From positions 9,886,636 to 9,950,635 of the forward strand of contig OX422183.1 of NCBI GenBank assembly GCA_949130485.1: DNA of 64,000 nt. Direction: 5' to 3'. Below are positions 45,328 to 55,679 of the stretch, one piece after another. The notes beneath the pieces are model-generated. The model was not told the origin of the DNA and ran no database searches. It saw nothing but the letters and a program-made list of their open reading frames with translations. Both the position numbers and the translations under genes were made by a program. Each line of letters begins with the position of its first letter. Within the stretch, counting starts at the first letter, position 1. Origin of the DNA: Agelas oroides. Taxonomy: Eukaryota; Porifera; Demospongiae; Agelasida; Agelasidae.

Positions 45328-47027
45328 CAGGGTTGTACCTATACCACAATTTGCCTATACTGCAGATACACAATAATATTAGCTATCAGATCGGCCGTAC
45401 CGATACCGATACAGATATTCACAGCTGGTTGTATCAACTTGTATGGACATCATAATTAGTAGTAGTAGTAGTAATTATTGCATTCCGTACGTACCTGGGC
45501 AAGTCTGCGCATGCCTGCCACGTGCCAAACTAGACTTGTCCTTGTGGTTTGTCTGGTTGGAGGCCTGAGTGGGTATGGCAAACCGCTCTAGTGCTGTGTT
45601 GAGATACTTTAACATCGGTGCGTACCTTCGCTAGAAATCTCTGCCAACTTTTGCCGTGTATTATCGGTCATTTTCAGGTACACAGCGGGTACCTACGTTT
45701 CCACCGTTGTAGCTTCTTCGGACTTCACTAGCAGGTCTTCTGACTACATTCTGAGTAAAGCAGGTTTGTTTTCAACTAAGCTAAGCCTAACTATCATTGC
45801 CTGAACTCAGCTATTTTGAAAGATATAACGCAATGAATCAACACTACACAAAATCGCCATTTTTTATTAGCTTCTCTCGTAACCACGCGATCGATTTCTG
45901 CGCATGCGCGTCGGGCTAAAAGGGTTAATTAAGGTGGCGGGTAAGCTACCACACAAGCGCAATAATTGTTTCCGGTTTACGCCCACCATTGTACAGCTGG
46001 TTTTTCTTTTTGAATGAAGCAAATCACTGTAGCAGCTGCTTCAGTAGCTTAATATCGAAGAGCTACCTAGCCGTACAGCCGTACTACAAGCGACAAAAGC
46101 ATGAAGGAAACCCTGAGAAGTTTCTACGTCGTCGATCGCCGTACATCAATGGCCACACCCACCGAGAAGGCCAGGGGTACATTTTTTCGGGACGCTTCGT
46201 GAATCAGGTGAATGACTTTAGCAACTCTCTTTACTATAAACAGCTTCTCCAGTGGTTAGTCGAGGGGGTAACGTAAAGTATTCGTGACTAACAAATGCCC
46301 GGGAGAGTTCGTACCGCGAAACGCTACAAAAAGTGACTTTCCAATAACAGTTTCAACTCGCCATCCGTTAAGCTTTACAGCTTATGACCAAAACTCTACG
46401 TAGCCCCCTCTAGCGACTGTTGAACTTTCTACTCGCCAAGAATGGAGTATGTGGCTCTCGTACCGTGCGAGTGAAACGTCCTGAAAAATTGTAAAACTCA
46501 ACCACTGCTCTCCGCGCTGTTTTCTGTAGCATGGTATCAAGATTTGTTACAGAGATTGTACTTGCCATACAGTACTTGAATATCAAGTTTGGCTGTAATT
46601 GATTGCACAACTAGTAAGATGAGAAATTTTATATATAGCAGATAATTTATTGTGAAATTATTTACCCGCCCCCTTAAGTTGAAGAATGCAAAATCAGTAT
46701 AGATGGTTTCCAAATGTCAATTAAGCGCCCTACTTCCGGAGGGCAAACGCGCGATCGATAGGCAGCTGTACAGCGGACCTTTCACCTTGAGAGAACCAGC
46801 TTCTTTTATCTGTCGGTACTAATGGTAAGGACTCGATGTAGCACTTACTAGCCTGTATTTTGCACGCAGCTGCACTAAACCCAGACACCGACTTTTGCCC
46901 TCCGGAAGTGAAGCCACGCCCCATGAAAACCATCTATAGGTTATGAGCTTACCTATACCTATACTGTGCCTATACCATGAGTATAGGCACCTATACCAAT
47001 ACCTATACCGGTATAGGTACAACCCTG
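45328..47027. mobile_element. hAT-like element, 1.7 kb, 8-bp duplication AATACAAG
   Basis: Ends CAGGGTTGTACCTATAC and GTATAGGTACAACCCTG are inverted repeats. The octamer AATACAAG stands at 45320-45327 and again at 47028-47035. CAGGG ends and an 8-bp duplication fit hAT. No transposase was found. The interior contains a further element (45928-46676) and CCTATACC-type simple repeats near both ends. Confidence 0.85.
45928..46676. mobile_element. Nested element with TTAAGGTGGCGGGTAA ends
   Basis: TTAAGGTGGCGGGTAA at the left, TTACCCGCCCCCTTAA at the right, about 750 bp. A plus-strand 95-codon frame inside (45989-46276) has no recognisable domain and no support as a gene. Confidence 0.6.
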
Positions 47028-47874
47028 AATACAAGTGAGTTGCAACCGAATGATTGGTACTCATACATTGTAACTGAATGGGAATGACTCAAGGTATGTA
47101 GCTTTCTGACTTCTACGGTCAAAGGTCAGTGCGAACAAGCTAGCCAGTGCCTGACCACACTTCTTTGCCATCGTTGTTGGAGAGAACTACAGCAGCACCA
47201 TTTACACGTGTGTGTTGTCTTTCGATACATGTATTGATCTCCAGCTACAAGTAAGCTGTAAGCACTGGATAAATACCAGTGTGTAGCTAAGGCCTCTCAC
47301 ATCTCTGTGGATGCAATAACAACCACTTCCGGTCGGTCCGGTTTAACCAGGGCCATATGCTGGTATTATGAGTCAGAGGGTATTATGGGTTCACATGTAA
47401 CTTCTACTCCTAAAATTTCCAAACTCGACGTCCATTTAGAGTACATACAGGTGCCATTTAATATCTAGCAACTTTCTCATCAAAATGTGTTTACTCTGTA
47501 AGTATTCAAGGTACGATGGTTTTAGGGATCCCAAATTATGAGCCCTGAACAGTATATGTTAACATTAATACCATGGTAGAATGGAAGGTGCTCTAGTGAA
47601 GAAAATCAATATCAGCACAAAAAGAGGTTATAAAATGCTAGGATACAGTTTCAACTCCAACTGAAAATGTTTCAATCAACAAAGTACCTGGTCATCCTCG
47701 CCCAGTGACAGTGTACAGAGCTGGCAGATCACCTTCGGGTTGAAAGGACTACACGTAGTACCTATCGTCTACCACTACCTAGTTTACCACTGCTACAGAC
47801 GACTACTTCCCTACTACTACTAACTACAGTTTATCGCGAGATAGCTAGAGTCAGCAGCAACACAGCCAACACAA

Positions 47875-48183
47875 TGGCGCCGTCACCGAGATATAGTACA
47901 TCACAGTCGCACGAAGAATCTCGCTCATTTCAGGCGTTCGTTTGGTGACTCAAAACGAGTGGGCGTGGCTAAATTAAAATTGGCGGAAGTTGTACGCTGG
48001 CGAAACGGCTGTGCTGGCGAAACGGTGACTCGTACACAGATAAACACAGCCGTTTCGCCAGCGTACAACTTCCGCCAATTTTAATTTAGCCACGCCCACT
48101 CGTTTTGAGTCACCAAACGAACGCCTGAAATGAGCGAGATTCTTCGTGCGACTGTGATGTACTATATCTCGGTGACGGCGCCA
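47875..48183. repeat. Perfect inverted repeat, 139-bp arms, 31-bp spacer
   Basis: I compared the arms 47875-48013 and 48045-48183 base by base and found no mismatch. The arm begins TGGCGCCGTCACCGAGATAT and ends CTGGCGAAACGGCTGTG. The spacer carries another CTGGCGAAACGG. Related CTGGCGAAACGGCTG motifs occur at about 48350 (inverse) and 54947. No reading frame. Confidence 0.93.
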
Positions 48184-48501
48184 CTTACTGCTGCTTTACA
48201 CGCAGGGCATGTGAAGGTGGGTTTCTACAGTCCAACAAAGCAGGTACAATTTTGCTACCCACCTCATAGTTGATACCACCGCCGATCTCGTACAGCTCCT
48301 ACGAATCACAGCTAAAAAACATAGTGTAAACTGTCCTCTCCAACAGCGTTTCGCCAGCTGCATTAAAGTCAAAATTTTGCATACTGACAGTAGATTGTTA
48401 GCTCAATTCTCATCCTCAGAAAGAAGTTGTTCTGGCCATTCTTCGGGTCGTTTCGTCCGCTCAAAGTTGACCCTAAAATTATCACACATGAACCACATAA
48501 A

Positions 48502-48571
48502 TAGCCTTGTTCCCAGCCTCCTCCCCCAGCTTTTCAGTTATTAATGTTACAGGAGCCTGGGAATGAGGCTA
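48502..48571. mobile_element. TAGCCTTG foldback
   Basis: TAGCCTTGTTCCCAGCCTCC mirrored by GGAGCCTGGGAATGAGGCTA around a TTTTCAGTTATT core. Confidence 0.7.
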
Positions 48572-48961
48572 CTACATCAATACAAGCAAAACAAAAATCA
48601 AACAAAAATCCACCTATTTGTATAAGCACAGACAGTAGAGTGACATCTATGGTATAAGATAGTGTGCTGTTGTGGGTATCAGAAGTTCAGCAGTAATGCA
48701 AACTAGTATACTAGTGTATACAACAATTCAATGCAAAGCCTGTGCACACTGGTTATTCATCAAAGACAGAAGCAGTCTCCCTACAGAGAGAAGTAAGTGA
48801 ACAGAAGCAAGATTAAAATACATCATTATATATTGCAAAGCATCAGTGGCAGTGTTGCCACTCTGGCTGGTCCAGTTTTGGCTAGATGACTTTTCCTGCA
48901 AAGGTTTATCATCAAAGCCTCGCCACGCTACGAATGGTGGCAAGAGGGCATGCAACTAGTA

Positions 48962-49390
48962 TACAGTGGAACCCTGCTTAACGGACATCTCTCAACAGCG
49001 GACACCCACGATATAACGGGCAATTCTGAAAGTCAATACTTAAGCAACCCCTGAACAGTGGACACCCTGCTACTCCGTATAACAGACAGCTTTCGCGCTC
49101 CCAATCGTATGCAAACATTACTTAACGACCCCGATTTAGTGGACACTTGTCGACCTTTTCAGCAATATTGTCCATCACGTTGCTGGAGCTAACAACTTGA
49201 CATTAGATTAGCGCTGTTACTCATAGTACTAGCCTCTGCTTAGCCTTCCCCGACAGCATATAGCAAGAGAAAGCTCAGAAAACCCAGCCACATTGTGCTC
49301 TATTAGGCATACTACGCCTACCGGAAATATACCAGAAGCCACTGAGTTAGGGACACCTCATTATAAGAGACAAAATGTTGGTTCCAAATG
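48962..49390. mobile_element. Probable pogo/Tigger-type MITE
   Basis: It begins TACAGTGGAACCCTGCTTAA, and CGGACACCC / GTGGACACC / GGGACACCTC units recur through the stretch, as in the ends of pogo-like elements I know. The right end is not clear because the next MITE begins at 49398. Confidence 0.4.
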
Positions 49391-49397
49391 GTGTCTG

Positions 49398-49640
49398 CAA
49401 GAGCACATAAGAACGTGTGGCTAGAGTAAGAGCGTGTAACTCCAATAGAAGCCCACAGTCCGGTCAAAATTATTGAACTTACTAAAAATAGAACACCCGG
49501 CACATGCTTAGCAACAACAGCTGATGTCTACGCGCAGCTAGACATGTTACTATTTTTAGTACGGTTCAATAATTCCGACAGGTTTCAAATTTATGTAGTT
49601 ACACACTCTTACTCTAGCTGCCCGTTCTTATGCGCTCTTG
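49398..49640. mobile_element. Complete MITE of the CATAAGAACG family
   Basis: AGCACATAAGAACGTGTGGC then TAGAGTAAGAGCGTGTAACT is mirrored by AGTTACACACTCTTACTCTA and GCTGCCCGTTCTTATGCGCT. Inner ACTAAAAATAG / CTATTTTTAGT also pairs. It provides the full layout for the partial copies at 1376 and 2250. Confidence 0.8.
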
Positions 49641-50045
49641 ATGTCTGCTATAGAGGTGAACAACACATGGCCTGGGAACGAGGCTATATCGTACCCAGCC
49701 TTGTTCCCAGGCACTCAAAAATCAAGCACAAGCGTTTACAAGACTACTACAGTCTTCTTTTCGGGTAAATATGGCTTTTGTGTGTTACCTTCATCTTTGC
49801 AGTCAGCTATATATAGTTGTCCACATAGAACAAGTCGATATCTTGACTCAGTGGTGACAACTCAAACAACAAAGACGCTTACAACACACAACAATCACGA
49901 AATTTCTTGCCATTCAGCCTGTCAGGTGCCGTGTCTGACACTCTGAGAATCTACACCGGTCTACCTTGCGATTTACGGCTACTATAGCCAGCGTTTTTTG
50001 CCATCGTAGCTACACATGTACTTGCCTCGATCACAAGCTCCAAAC

Positions 50046-50050
50046 TATGT
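50046..50050. other. Target-site duplication, left copy (TATGT)
   Basis: TATGT directly precedes the 5' LTR and is repeated at 54213-54217 directly after the 3' LTR. The paralogous empty site at about 20950 reads TACGT once. Confidence 0.85.
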
Positions 50051-50134
50051 TATAGTATATTGTTATGTAATACTCACGTGATGTCATGGGATTGTCCTCA
50101 TGCTGTAAAATGGTCGATCAGTACAGATATTTCA
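50051..50134 (+). repeat. 5' LTR, 84 bp
   Basis: It begins TATAGTATATTGTTATG and ends ACAGATATTTCA, and is identical over all 84 bases to 54129-54212. It is unusually short for a Ty3/gypsy LTR and starts TA rather than the usual TG. It contains the TATA-like text at its start. Confidence 0.9.
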
Positions 50135-50135
50135 G

Positions 50136-50152
50136 TGGCGACGAGGATCCGT
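50136..50152 (+). promoter_or_regulatory. Primer-binding site candidate
   Basis: TGGCGACGAGGATCCG begins one base after the 5' LTR. TGG is the expected complement of a tRNA CCA end. A TGGCGAC start is common in invertebrate gypsy-type elements as I recall. The tRNA is not identified. Confidence 0.6.
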
Positions 50153-50158
50153 TGAATC

Positions 50159-53100
50159 ATGGAAGACCGTCGAGCTGCAGACACGTTCGACCCCAAAACT
50201 GAAAGGATAGAAGACTACAAAGAGCGATTTGACTTCTACTGTGTGGCGCACGGGGTGGAGGAAGCCAAACAGAAGGCTCTGTTTTTAACGCGGATAGGAC
50301 AGACCGCGTACTCCAAGCTCAAGACACTGGTGAGTCCCACCCCGTTGGGCGAACTGGACCTGAACACAATAGTCGAAAAGTTGGCTGAACATTACCGCCC
50401 TGATACAGTGGAAATCGCAGAACGGTTCAAGTTTTTCAAGCGCCAGCAAAGTGACGAAGAAGGGGTCACCGACTATATGGCAGAACTACGCAAACTCGCG
50501 AAAACATGCAACTTTGGCAGTTACCTGGACACAGCACTACGCGATCAACTCGTGTGCGGGCTGAAGGACCCACGGATCCAGCGCGAGCTGTTGTGCGTGC
50601 AGAAACTCACCGTTGCCCAGGCGCTGGAGCGAGCGAGGGCGATGGAAGCGGTGGCCAAGGAGGCAAAGCACCTCCAGTTCGAAGGAGGAAATACAGAGGC
50701 AGACGAGGCACCCACTCACCAAATGAGACGAACCGAAAAACTCAAGTGCCACAGATGTGGAAGCACTGACCACATGGCAGCAAAATGCGCTCATAAGGAC
50801 AAGCGTTGCCACAAATGCCACAAAATTGGACACTTAGCCCGGGTTTGCAAAAGTAGCAAGGCAAAGGTTGGGACCAGATCAAGGAACACTCATGTGCTGG
50901 AAGCTGAGAGCGGAAGTAGTGGATCTGGGGATGAGAGTGACGAGCTAGGTGCCACACTGGCAGGTGTCCACAAGGTAGCACAGGGTGGCAGCAAGTACCG
51001 GAAACTAATAACGACACTGAAAATCAAAGGGAAGAACATTGACTTTGAAGTAGACACTGGAGCTGAACTGTCAACCATCCCGGCTGCATTATATCGAGCA
51101 AAGCTGAAACAAGTCGGGCTGGAGCCTTCATCTGTCATCCTGCGCCAGTATGATGGCACCGCACTGCCAACCATGGGGGAGATAGTTGTGGAAGTGTTTC
51201 ACGGTCAACAGCTGGTCAAAGGCCGATTCATTATTGTGGAGAAGGTTGACAATCAGCTACCCTTGCTAGGGCGGGACTGGCTATACCGGCTCCGCCTCGA
51301 CTGGCCCAAGATGCTCAACCGGGGAGATGTTGGTGACCCCCGAGTACACACACTACACTCAGCCATATGGATGAATGAGTTTCCAGAGGTGACAAAGGAA
51401 GGGCTAGGGCTGCTGAGGGGTATCAAGGCAGAAGTTGAACTGAAGGCAGGAGCGGATGCACGATTCTGCAGAAGTAGACCAGTCCCTTTCGCATTGCGAG
51501 ATCAAGTTGGAGAAGCCATACAGAAGCAAGTGGAAGACGGGGAACTGGAGCCTGTGGACCAGAGTGAGTGGGCGGCTCCAATAGTGGTTGTCAAGAAGAA
51601 GGACGGAGGCATAAGGATATGTGCGGACTTCAAAACAACGGTCAACCCACACCTGCGGATGAAAACATTTCCATTGCCAACACCAGATGAAGTCTTCTCA
51701 ACACTTGCACATGGTGAATCATTCTCCAAACTGGATTTGGCCAGGGCTTACAAACAGATGGAAGTTGAGGAGAGCAGCCGACCTTACCTGACAATCAACA
51801 CACACCTGGGACTGTTTCGCTATCGTCGGTTACCCTTTGGAATTGCCTCCGCACCTGCAATCTGGCAGAAGGCAATGTCCATTGTGCTGCAAGGGTGTCA
51901 AGGAACTATATGCTACATCGATGACATCCTTGTAACAGGGAAGACAAGCAGCGAACACAAGGAGAATCTTCGTCAAGTGTTTCGACGCCTGCAACAGTAC
52001 GGTCTACGAGTGAAGCTGTCCAAGTGCCGATTCTTCCAGGATGAACTGGAATTTTTGGGGCACACAATCTCACGAGAAGGAGTCAGGCCGACAAAGGAAA
52101 GGGTGGACAATATACTGTCTGCAAAGAGTCCAAGAAACAAGATGGAGCTCAAGTCATTCATAGGCTTGATGACCTACAATGTGAAATTCCTACCTGCAAT
52201 AACCAGTGTGTTACACCCACTGTACAGCTTGCTGAGGAAGAATGCAAGATGGTCGTGGGGGAAGAAGCACAAGCATGCCTTCAAAAAGGCAAAAGAGCTA
52301 GTCAGTAAAGCACCTGTCTTGGCCCACTACAGTGTCGACTCCCCAATCAAGCTTTACTGTGATGCGTCATCATATGGGCTGGGAGCATGCCTGATGCATG
52401 TCATCGGAGGGCAGGAAAAACCTGTGGCATACGCTTCCCGGGTGTTGACTCAAGCAGAAATCAACTATGCACAAGTTGAACGAGAAGCATTGGCAATTGT
52501 ATTTGCCGTAAAGAAATTTCATCAGTACTTGTGTGGCAGGCCCTTCACACTGGTCACGGACCACCGACCACTCTGCAAGATCCTAGGTCACAACCAAGGA
52601 GTGCCAACACTGGCAGCAGCTCGGATGCAGCGGTGGGCGCTTATTTTGAGTGCATACTCATACAGGATTGAATACAAACCAGGGAGCCAGAACCAGTGTG
52701 CTGACTGCTTATCACGATTGCCTGCCCCATCCACAGCTAGAGACAGCGCCGAGAAGACAAGCATGATTCAAGAGATGGATGTGTCCATGTTGCCTGTGTC
52801 AGCTGAAGACATAGCAAGAGCAACGAAGCGGGATAGCACCTTAGCAGCAGCACTCCAACGAGTGCGCCTTGGGCATTGGCCAGTACAGCCCAGTGATGAC
52901 CTGGTTCCCTTCTACAGGAGACGGATGGAGTTGAGTTGTCGTGATGGCTGCTTACTGTGGGGCCAACGAGTCATCATTCCAAAGCGACTGCGTGACCAGT
53001 TGTTGGCAGAACTGCACGAGGGTCATGTGGGCGTGTGCCGTATGAAGGCTTTAGCAAGAAGTTTTGTATGGTGGCCTGGGCTGGACCAAGACATTGAAGT

Positions 53101-54097
53101 GGTAGCTGCGAAGTGTGACAAGTGCAAATTGACAGCATCCATGCCAGCCACAGCGCCCCGGCACCCATGGCAACACCCCTATTCCCCCTGGGACAGAATA
53201 CATGTTGACTTTGGGGAATGGAATCAGAAGCACTTCCTAGTTGTGGTGGATGCCTTTAGTAAATGGCCTGAGGTTCGACATATGCCATTGTCAACAACAG
53301 CGGGGCGCACGATAGAAGTTCTTGAGGATGTTTTTGCAACTCATGGGTTTCCGAGACTCCTAGTGTCAGACAATGGGCCACAGTTCACAGCTGTGGAATT
53401 CGAGAACTTTCTGAAGAGGAATCGAATTTCTCACCGGAAGTCGCCCCCTTATCACCCTGCCACCAATGGATTAGCCGAGAACATGGTGAAGAATGTCAAG
53501 CAGTGGCTAAAAAAACAAGGGAGAGTGACCAACATTAACAGTGCTCTTGCTGCATTCCTTAGAACATACCGGAATGTTCCACATACCAGCACTGGCAAGA
53601 CACCGGCGGAAATTATATTTGGACGAATTCCACGCACACATCTCTCGATGGTAGTACCCAGCATGGTGGACCGAATGAGGGATAGTCTTGCACAGCCAGA
53701 GAGTTCCGCGCCACGAGTATTTGCTCAAGGTGACAGAGTGTGGGTGCGGGACTACAGGCCTAATGCAGATAAGTGGCAGCCAGGCGTTGTGCAGTCATGC
53801 ATGGGATCCTTGAGCTACAATGTGGAATTGGAGGGTGGTCATCAGCGGAAGGTGCATGTAGATCACCTAATTCGTCAAGCTCCAGGATGTATCCCAGTAT
53901 CGTCAGAACCAGTGCCAGTGGTCACTGGTGAGGAACCATTGAACACGTCAGAATCCTCAGACTGTGACACGGTTACACCACTAGATCAACCAGTGACACC
54001 TCGGGATTGTGGCACAGTTGGGCCACATGAACAGCCAGTACGTCGTCAGTCATCTCGGACAATTCGAGCACCAGAGAGACTCATTGAACAATTATAG
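50159..54097 (+). CDS. Ty3/gypsy gag-pol polyprotein, single frame, 1312 residues
   Basis: One uninterrupted frame encodes Gag and Pol of an LTR retrotransposon. In order it has a Gag region (1-190); two CCHC zinc knuckles (C197-x2-C-x4-H-x4-C210, C217 to C230) that bind RNA; an aspartic protease (DTGAEL, about 299-304); reverse transcriptase (LDLARAY about 525, YIDD 586-589); RNase H (CDASSYG about 734, TDHRPL about 800); and integrase (zinc site with H953/H956 and C986/C989, catalytic D1017, D1071 and E1107 with 35 residues between the last two). A GPY/F-like module (KWQPGVVQSCMGSLSYNVEL) follows; no chromodomain or env was seen. No stop or frameshift separates gag from pol. I lean to a Mag-like clade. 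Start chosen: ATG at 50159, 7 bases after the primer-binding site. Confidence 0.95.
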   Translation: MEDRRAADTFDPKTERIEDYKERFDFYCVAHGVEEAKQKALFLTRIGQTAYSKLKTLVSPTPLGELDLNTIVEKLAEHYRPDTVEIAERFKFFKRQQSDEEGVTDYMAELRKLAKTCNFGSYLDTALRDQLVCGLKDPRIQRELLCVQKLTVAQALERARAMEAVAKEAKHLQFEGGNTEADEAPTHQMRRTEKLKCHRCGSTDHMAAKCAHKDKRCHKCHKIGHLARVCKSSKAKVGTRSRNTHVLEAESGSSGSGDESDELGATLAGVHKVAQGGSKYRKLITTLKIKGKNIDFEVDTGAELSTIPAALYRAKLKQVGLEPSSVILRQYDGTALPTMGEIVVEVFHGQQLVKGRFIIVEKVDNQLPLLGRDWLYRLRLDWPKMLNRGDVGDPRVHTLHSAIWMNEFPEVTKEGLGLLRGIKAEVELKAGADARFCRSRPVPFALRDQVGEAIQKQVEDGELEPVDQSEWAAPIVVVKKKDGGIRICADFKTTVNPHLRMKTFPLPTPDEVFSTLAHGESFSKLDLARAYKQMEVEESSRPYLTINTHLGLFRYRRLPFGIASAPAIWQKAMSIVLQGCQGTICYIDDILVTGKTSSEHKENLRQVFRRLQQYGLRVKLSKCRFFQDELEFLGHTISREGVRPTKERVDNILSAKSPRNKMELKSFIGLMTYNVKFLPAITSVLHPLYSLLRKNARWSWGKKHKHAFKKAKELVSKAPVLAHYSVDSPIKLYCDASSYGLGACLMHVIGGQEKPVAYASRVLTQAEINYAQVEREALAIVFAVKKFHQYLCGRPFTLVTDHRPLCKILGHNQGVPTLAAARMQRWALILSAYSYRIEYKPGSQNQCADCLSRLPAPSTARDSAEKTSMIQEMDVSMLPVSAEDIARATKRDSTLAAALQRVRLGHWPVQPSDDLVPFYRRRMELSCRDGCLLWGQRVIIPKRLRDQLLAELHEGHVGVCRMKALARSFVWWPGLDQDIEVVAAKCDKCKLTASMPATAPRHPWQHPYSPWDRIHVDFGEWNQKHFLVVVDAFSKWPEVRHMPLSTTAGRTIEVLEDVFATHGFPRLLVSDNGPQFTAVEFENFLKRNRISHRKSPPYHPATNGLAENMVKNVKQWLKKQGRVTNINSALAAFLRTYRNVPHTSTGKTPAEIIFGRIPRTHLSMVVPSMVDRMRDSLAQPESSAPRVFAQGDRVWVRDYRPNADKWQPGVVQSCMGSLSYNVELEGGHQRKVHVDHLIRQAPGCIPVSSEPVPVVTGEEPLNTSESSDCDTVTPLDQPVTPRDCGTVGPHEQPVRRQSSRTIRAPERLIEQL

Positions 54098-54114
54098 GAA
54101 ACTGTATTTAGCTA

Positions 54115-54128
54115 AGTGAGGAGGAGAC
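54115..54128 (+). promoter_or_regulatory. Polypurine tract candidate
   Basis: GTGAGGAGGAGAC lies directly before the 3' LTR. A purine run at this position primes plus-strand synthesis in LTR elements. Confidence 0.65.
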
Positions 54129-54212
54129 TATAGTATATTGTTATGTAATACTCACGTGATGTCATGGGATTGTCCTCATGCTGTAAAATGGTCGATCAGT
54201 ACAGATATTTCA
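54129..54212 (+). repeat. 3' LTR, 84 bp
   Basis: Identical to the 5' LTR. Followed by the second TATGT (54213-54217). Identity of the two LTRs indicates a recent insertion, although 84 bp gives little resolution. Confidence 0.9.
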
Positions 54213-54337
54213 TATGTGGGCTGGATTCCGTGCATGCCCACGCACAATTAAGTCTGTCTACCTTGTGTCTACCCTTGACGTGATAAAATGTAGCAGGCTT
54301 TCCCCCTCCTTAGCGGGGAGAGCCTGGGAACGAGGCT

Positions 54338-54993
54338 AGAGATATGTCACTGTACATAACCGGTTTTACAAGGCCCTCCTGGCATATCAAGTAACAAAAA
54401 CTGGGGTGAAAGTCTGGACATAAGGCCTACAGAAGGTTTTGAAGCATGCACCATCCATAGTCTAATAAAATAGGGGGGTGCAAGGTGAGTGCTGCACAAC
54501 CTAGCCAGGTCAGACTGCTTAATTATTGCAAGTTTTTGGAGTCTAAAATACACAAAAGTATGTATAGGAACAACTTACTATTCACTTGGTGGAAAGTTGC
54601 ACCAAAGGACACCATCCACAGCAAAAATCGTCATCTCTGCTATTGGCGAAACGCTATTGGGGAGGCAATCGTGTCCCTCATTCAGAACCAGCAAAACGGA
54701 GGATACCTCGAAGACGACGCGATTTCTCTACTGTTCCAAGGCGTAGGAATACCGGACTTGTTCAGTTACATAGCACAGTCCTTGCTCTTCCTCCAAGACT
54801 CGATCGACTGCTGCGTGCTCACACACGCACGACTCCAGCTGCCCTCCAACGAAGTGCTCCAAATGGAGTCTGCCACGTGTCGGTGAATTCATGACGTATT
54901 CGTGTTTACGCCAAAAATTAAAAAATGACCACTCCTATTGCACTTCCGGTCGCTGGCGAAACGGCTGAACTTTTTTGTAAAGTCAACAACATG
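54338..54993. other. Stretch with CTGGCGAAACGG motif, no supported gene
   Basis: Frames at 54485-54894 overlap one another in different phases and carry no recognisable domain. GCTGGCGAAACGGCTG at about 54948 repeats the motif of the palindrome at 47875. Confidence 0.4.
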
Positions 54994-55077
54994 TAGCCTC
55001 GTTCTCAGGCCGTTCCCGCCTCCAGTTTTTGATCACTTGCAGTAACTGGAGGCGGGAACGGCCTGGGAACGAGGCTA
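54994..55077. mobile_element. TAGCCTCG foldback, near-perfect
   Basis: TAGCCTCGTTCTCAGGCCGT then TCCCGCCTCCAGTT is mirrored by AACTGGAGGCGGGA and ACGGCCTGGGAACGAGGCTA around TTTGATCACTTGCAGT. It is a clean representative of the family dispersed through the window. Confidence 0.8.
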
Positions 55078-55204
55078 CGCTACAGTTCCGAAGTGGGTTT
55101 CAAAGAGTCAATTTGATTGGTCAATCATACCACGTGACAAAAGGGCCGAGTACGAGTGGGAGGAGAAAAGGGTGGAGCCTGAAGGAGTATCGCCACGCTG
55201 AGCT

Positions 55205-55590
55205 GCGAACACTGTCAACTCTGTCAACTCTGTCAACTTGTCAACTCTGTCAACTCTGTCAACTTGTCAACTCTGCCAACTCTGCCAACTCTGTCAACTC
55301 TGCCAACTCTGTCAACTTGTCAACTCTGCCAACTCCGTCAACTTGTCAACTCTGCCAACTCTGTCAACTCTGCCAACTCTGTCAACTTGTCAACTCTGCC
55401 AACTCTGTCAACTTGTCAACTCTGCCAACTCCGTCAACTTGTCAACTCTGTCAACTCTGCCAACTCTGTCAACTTGTCAACTCCGGCAACTTGTCAACTC
55501 TGTCAACTTATCACTCTGCCAACTCTGTCAACTTGTCAACTCTGCCAACTCTGTCAACTTGTCAACTCTGCCAACTTTGCCAACTCTAAA
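55205..55590. repeat. Minisatellite of CAACTCTGT / CAACTTGT units
   Basis: About 44 units of 8-9 bp: TCAACTCTG and variants with GCC, punctuated about every 27-35 bp by TCAACTTG. All three plus frames are open only because the unit lacks stops. They give NSANSVN, TLPTLST and CQLCQL residues. Confidence 0.92.
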
Positions 55591-55679
55591 ACATGTCAAT
55601 TTTATCTGGTTTATGAACTGTCAAGCTGCACCAATTCCGTCAATCTTTGTTGACTTGTTAGTTATAAACCCGTAACTCC

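Larger units (their letters stand above)
45145..47347. mobile_element. Outer 2.2-kb element with CCGGAAGTG inverted ends
   Basis: TAAACCCCCGGACCAGACCA then ACCGGAAGTG at the left matches, inverted, CACTTCCGGTCGGTCCGGTTTA at the right (split here: CACTTCCGGT + CGGTCCGGTTTA). Both are followed inward by GTTATTGC / GCAATAAC. It encloses the hAT-like element at 45328. No coding content seen. Confidence 0.55.
49697..54337. mobile_element. Foldback element interrupted by the LTR retrotransposon
   Basis: The left part (AGCCTTGTTCCCAGGCAC through CTCCAAACTATGT) and the right part (TATGTGGGCTGG through CTGGGAACGAGGCTA) together match the uninterrupted copy at 20780-21056. The retrotransposon with its 5-bp duplication accounts for the gap. 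The left portion is longer than in the 20780 copy. Confidence 0.7.

Noticed and set aside
45989-46276. 95-codon plus-strand frame inside a nested element
   Set aside because: No recognisable domain, no homologous frame elsewhere in the window, and it lies wholly inside a non-autonomous element.
55205-55590. CRISPR-like regular repeats
   Set aside because: Units are 8-9 bp with no unique spacers, and the surrounding genome is eukaryotic.
55029-55675. Three overlapping plus frames of 129-186 codons
   Set aside because: They are open only because the CAACTCTGT minisatellite lacks stop codons in every frame.
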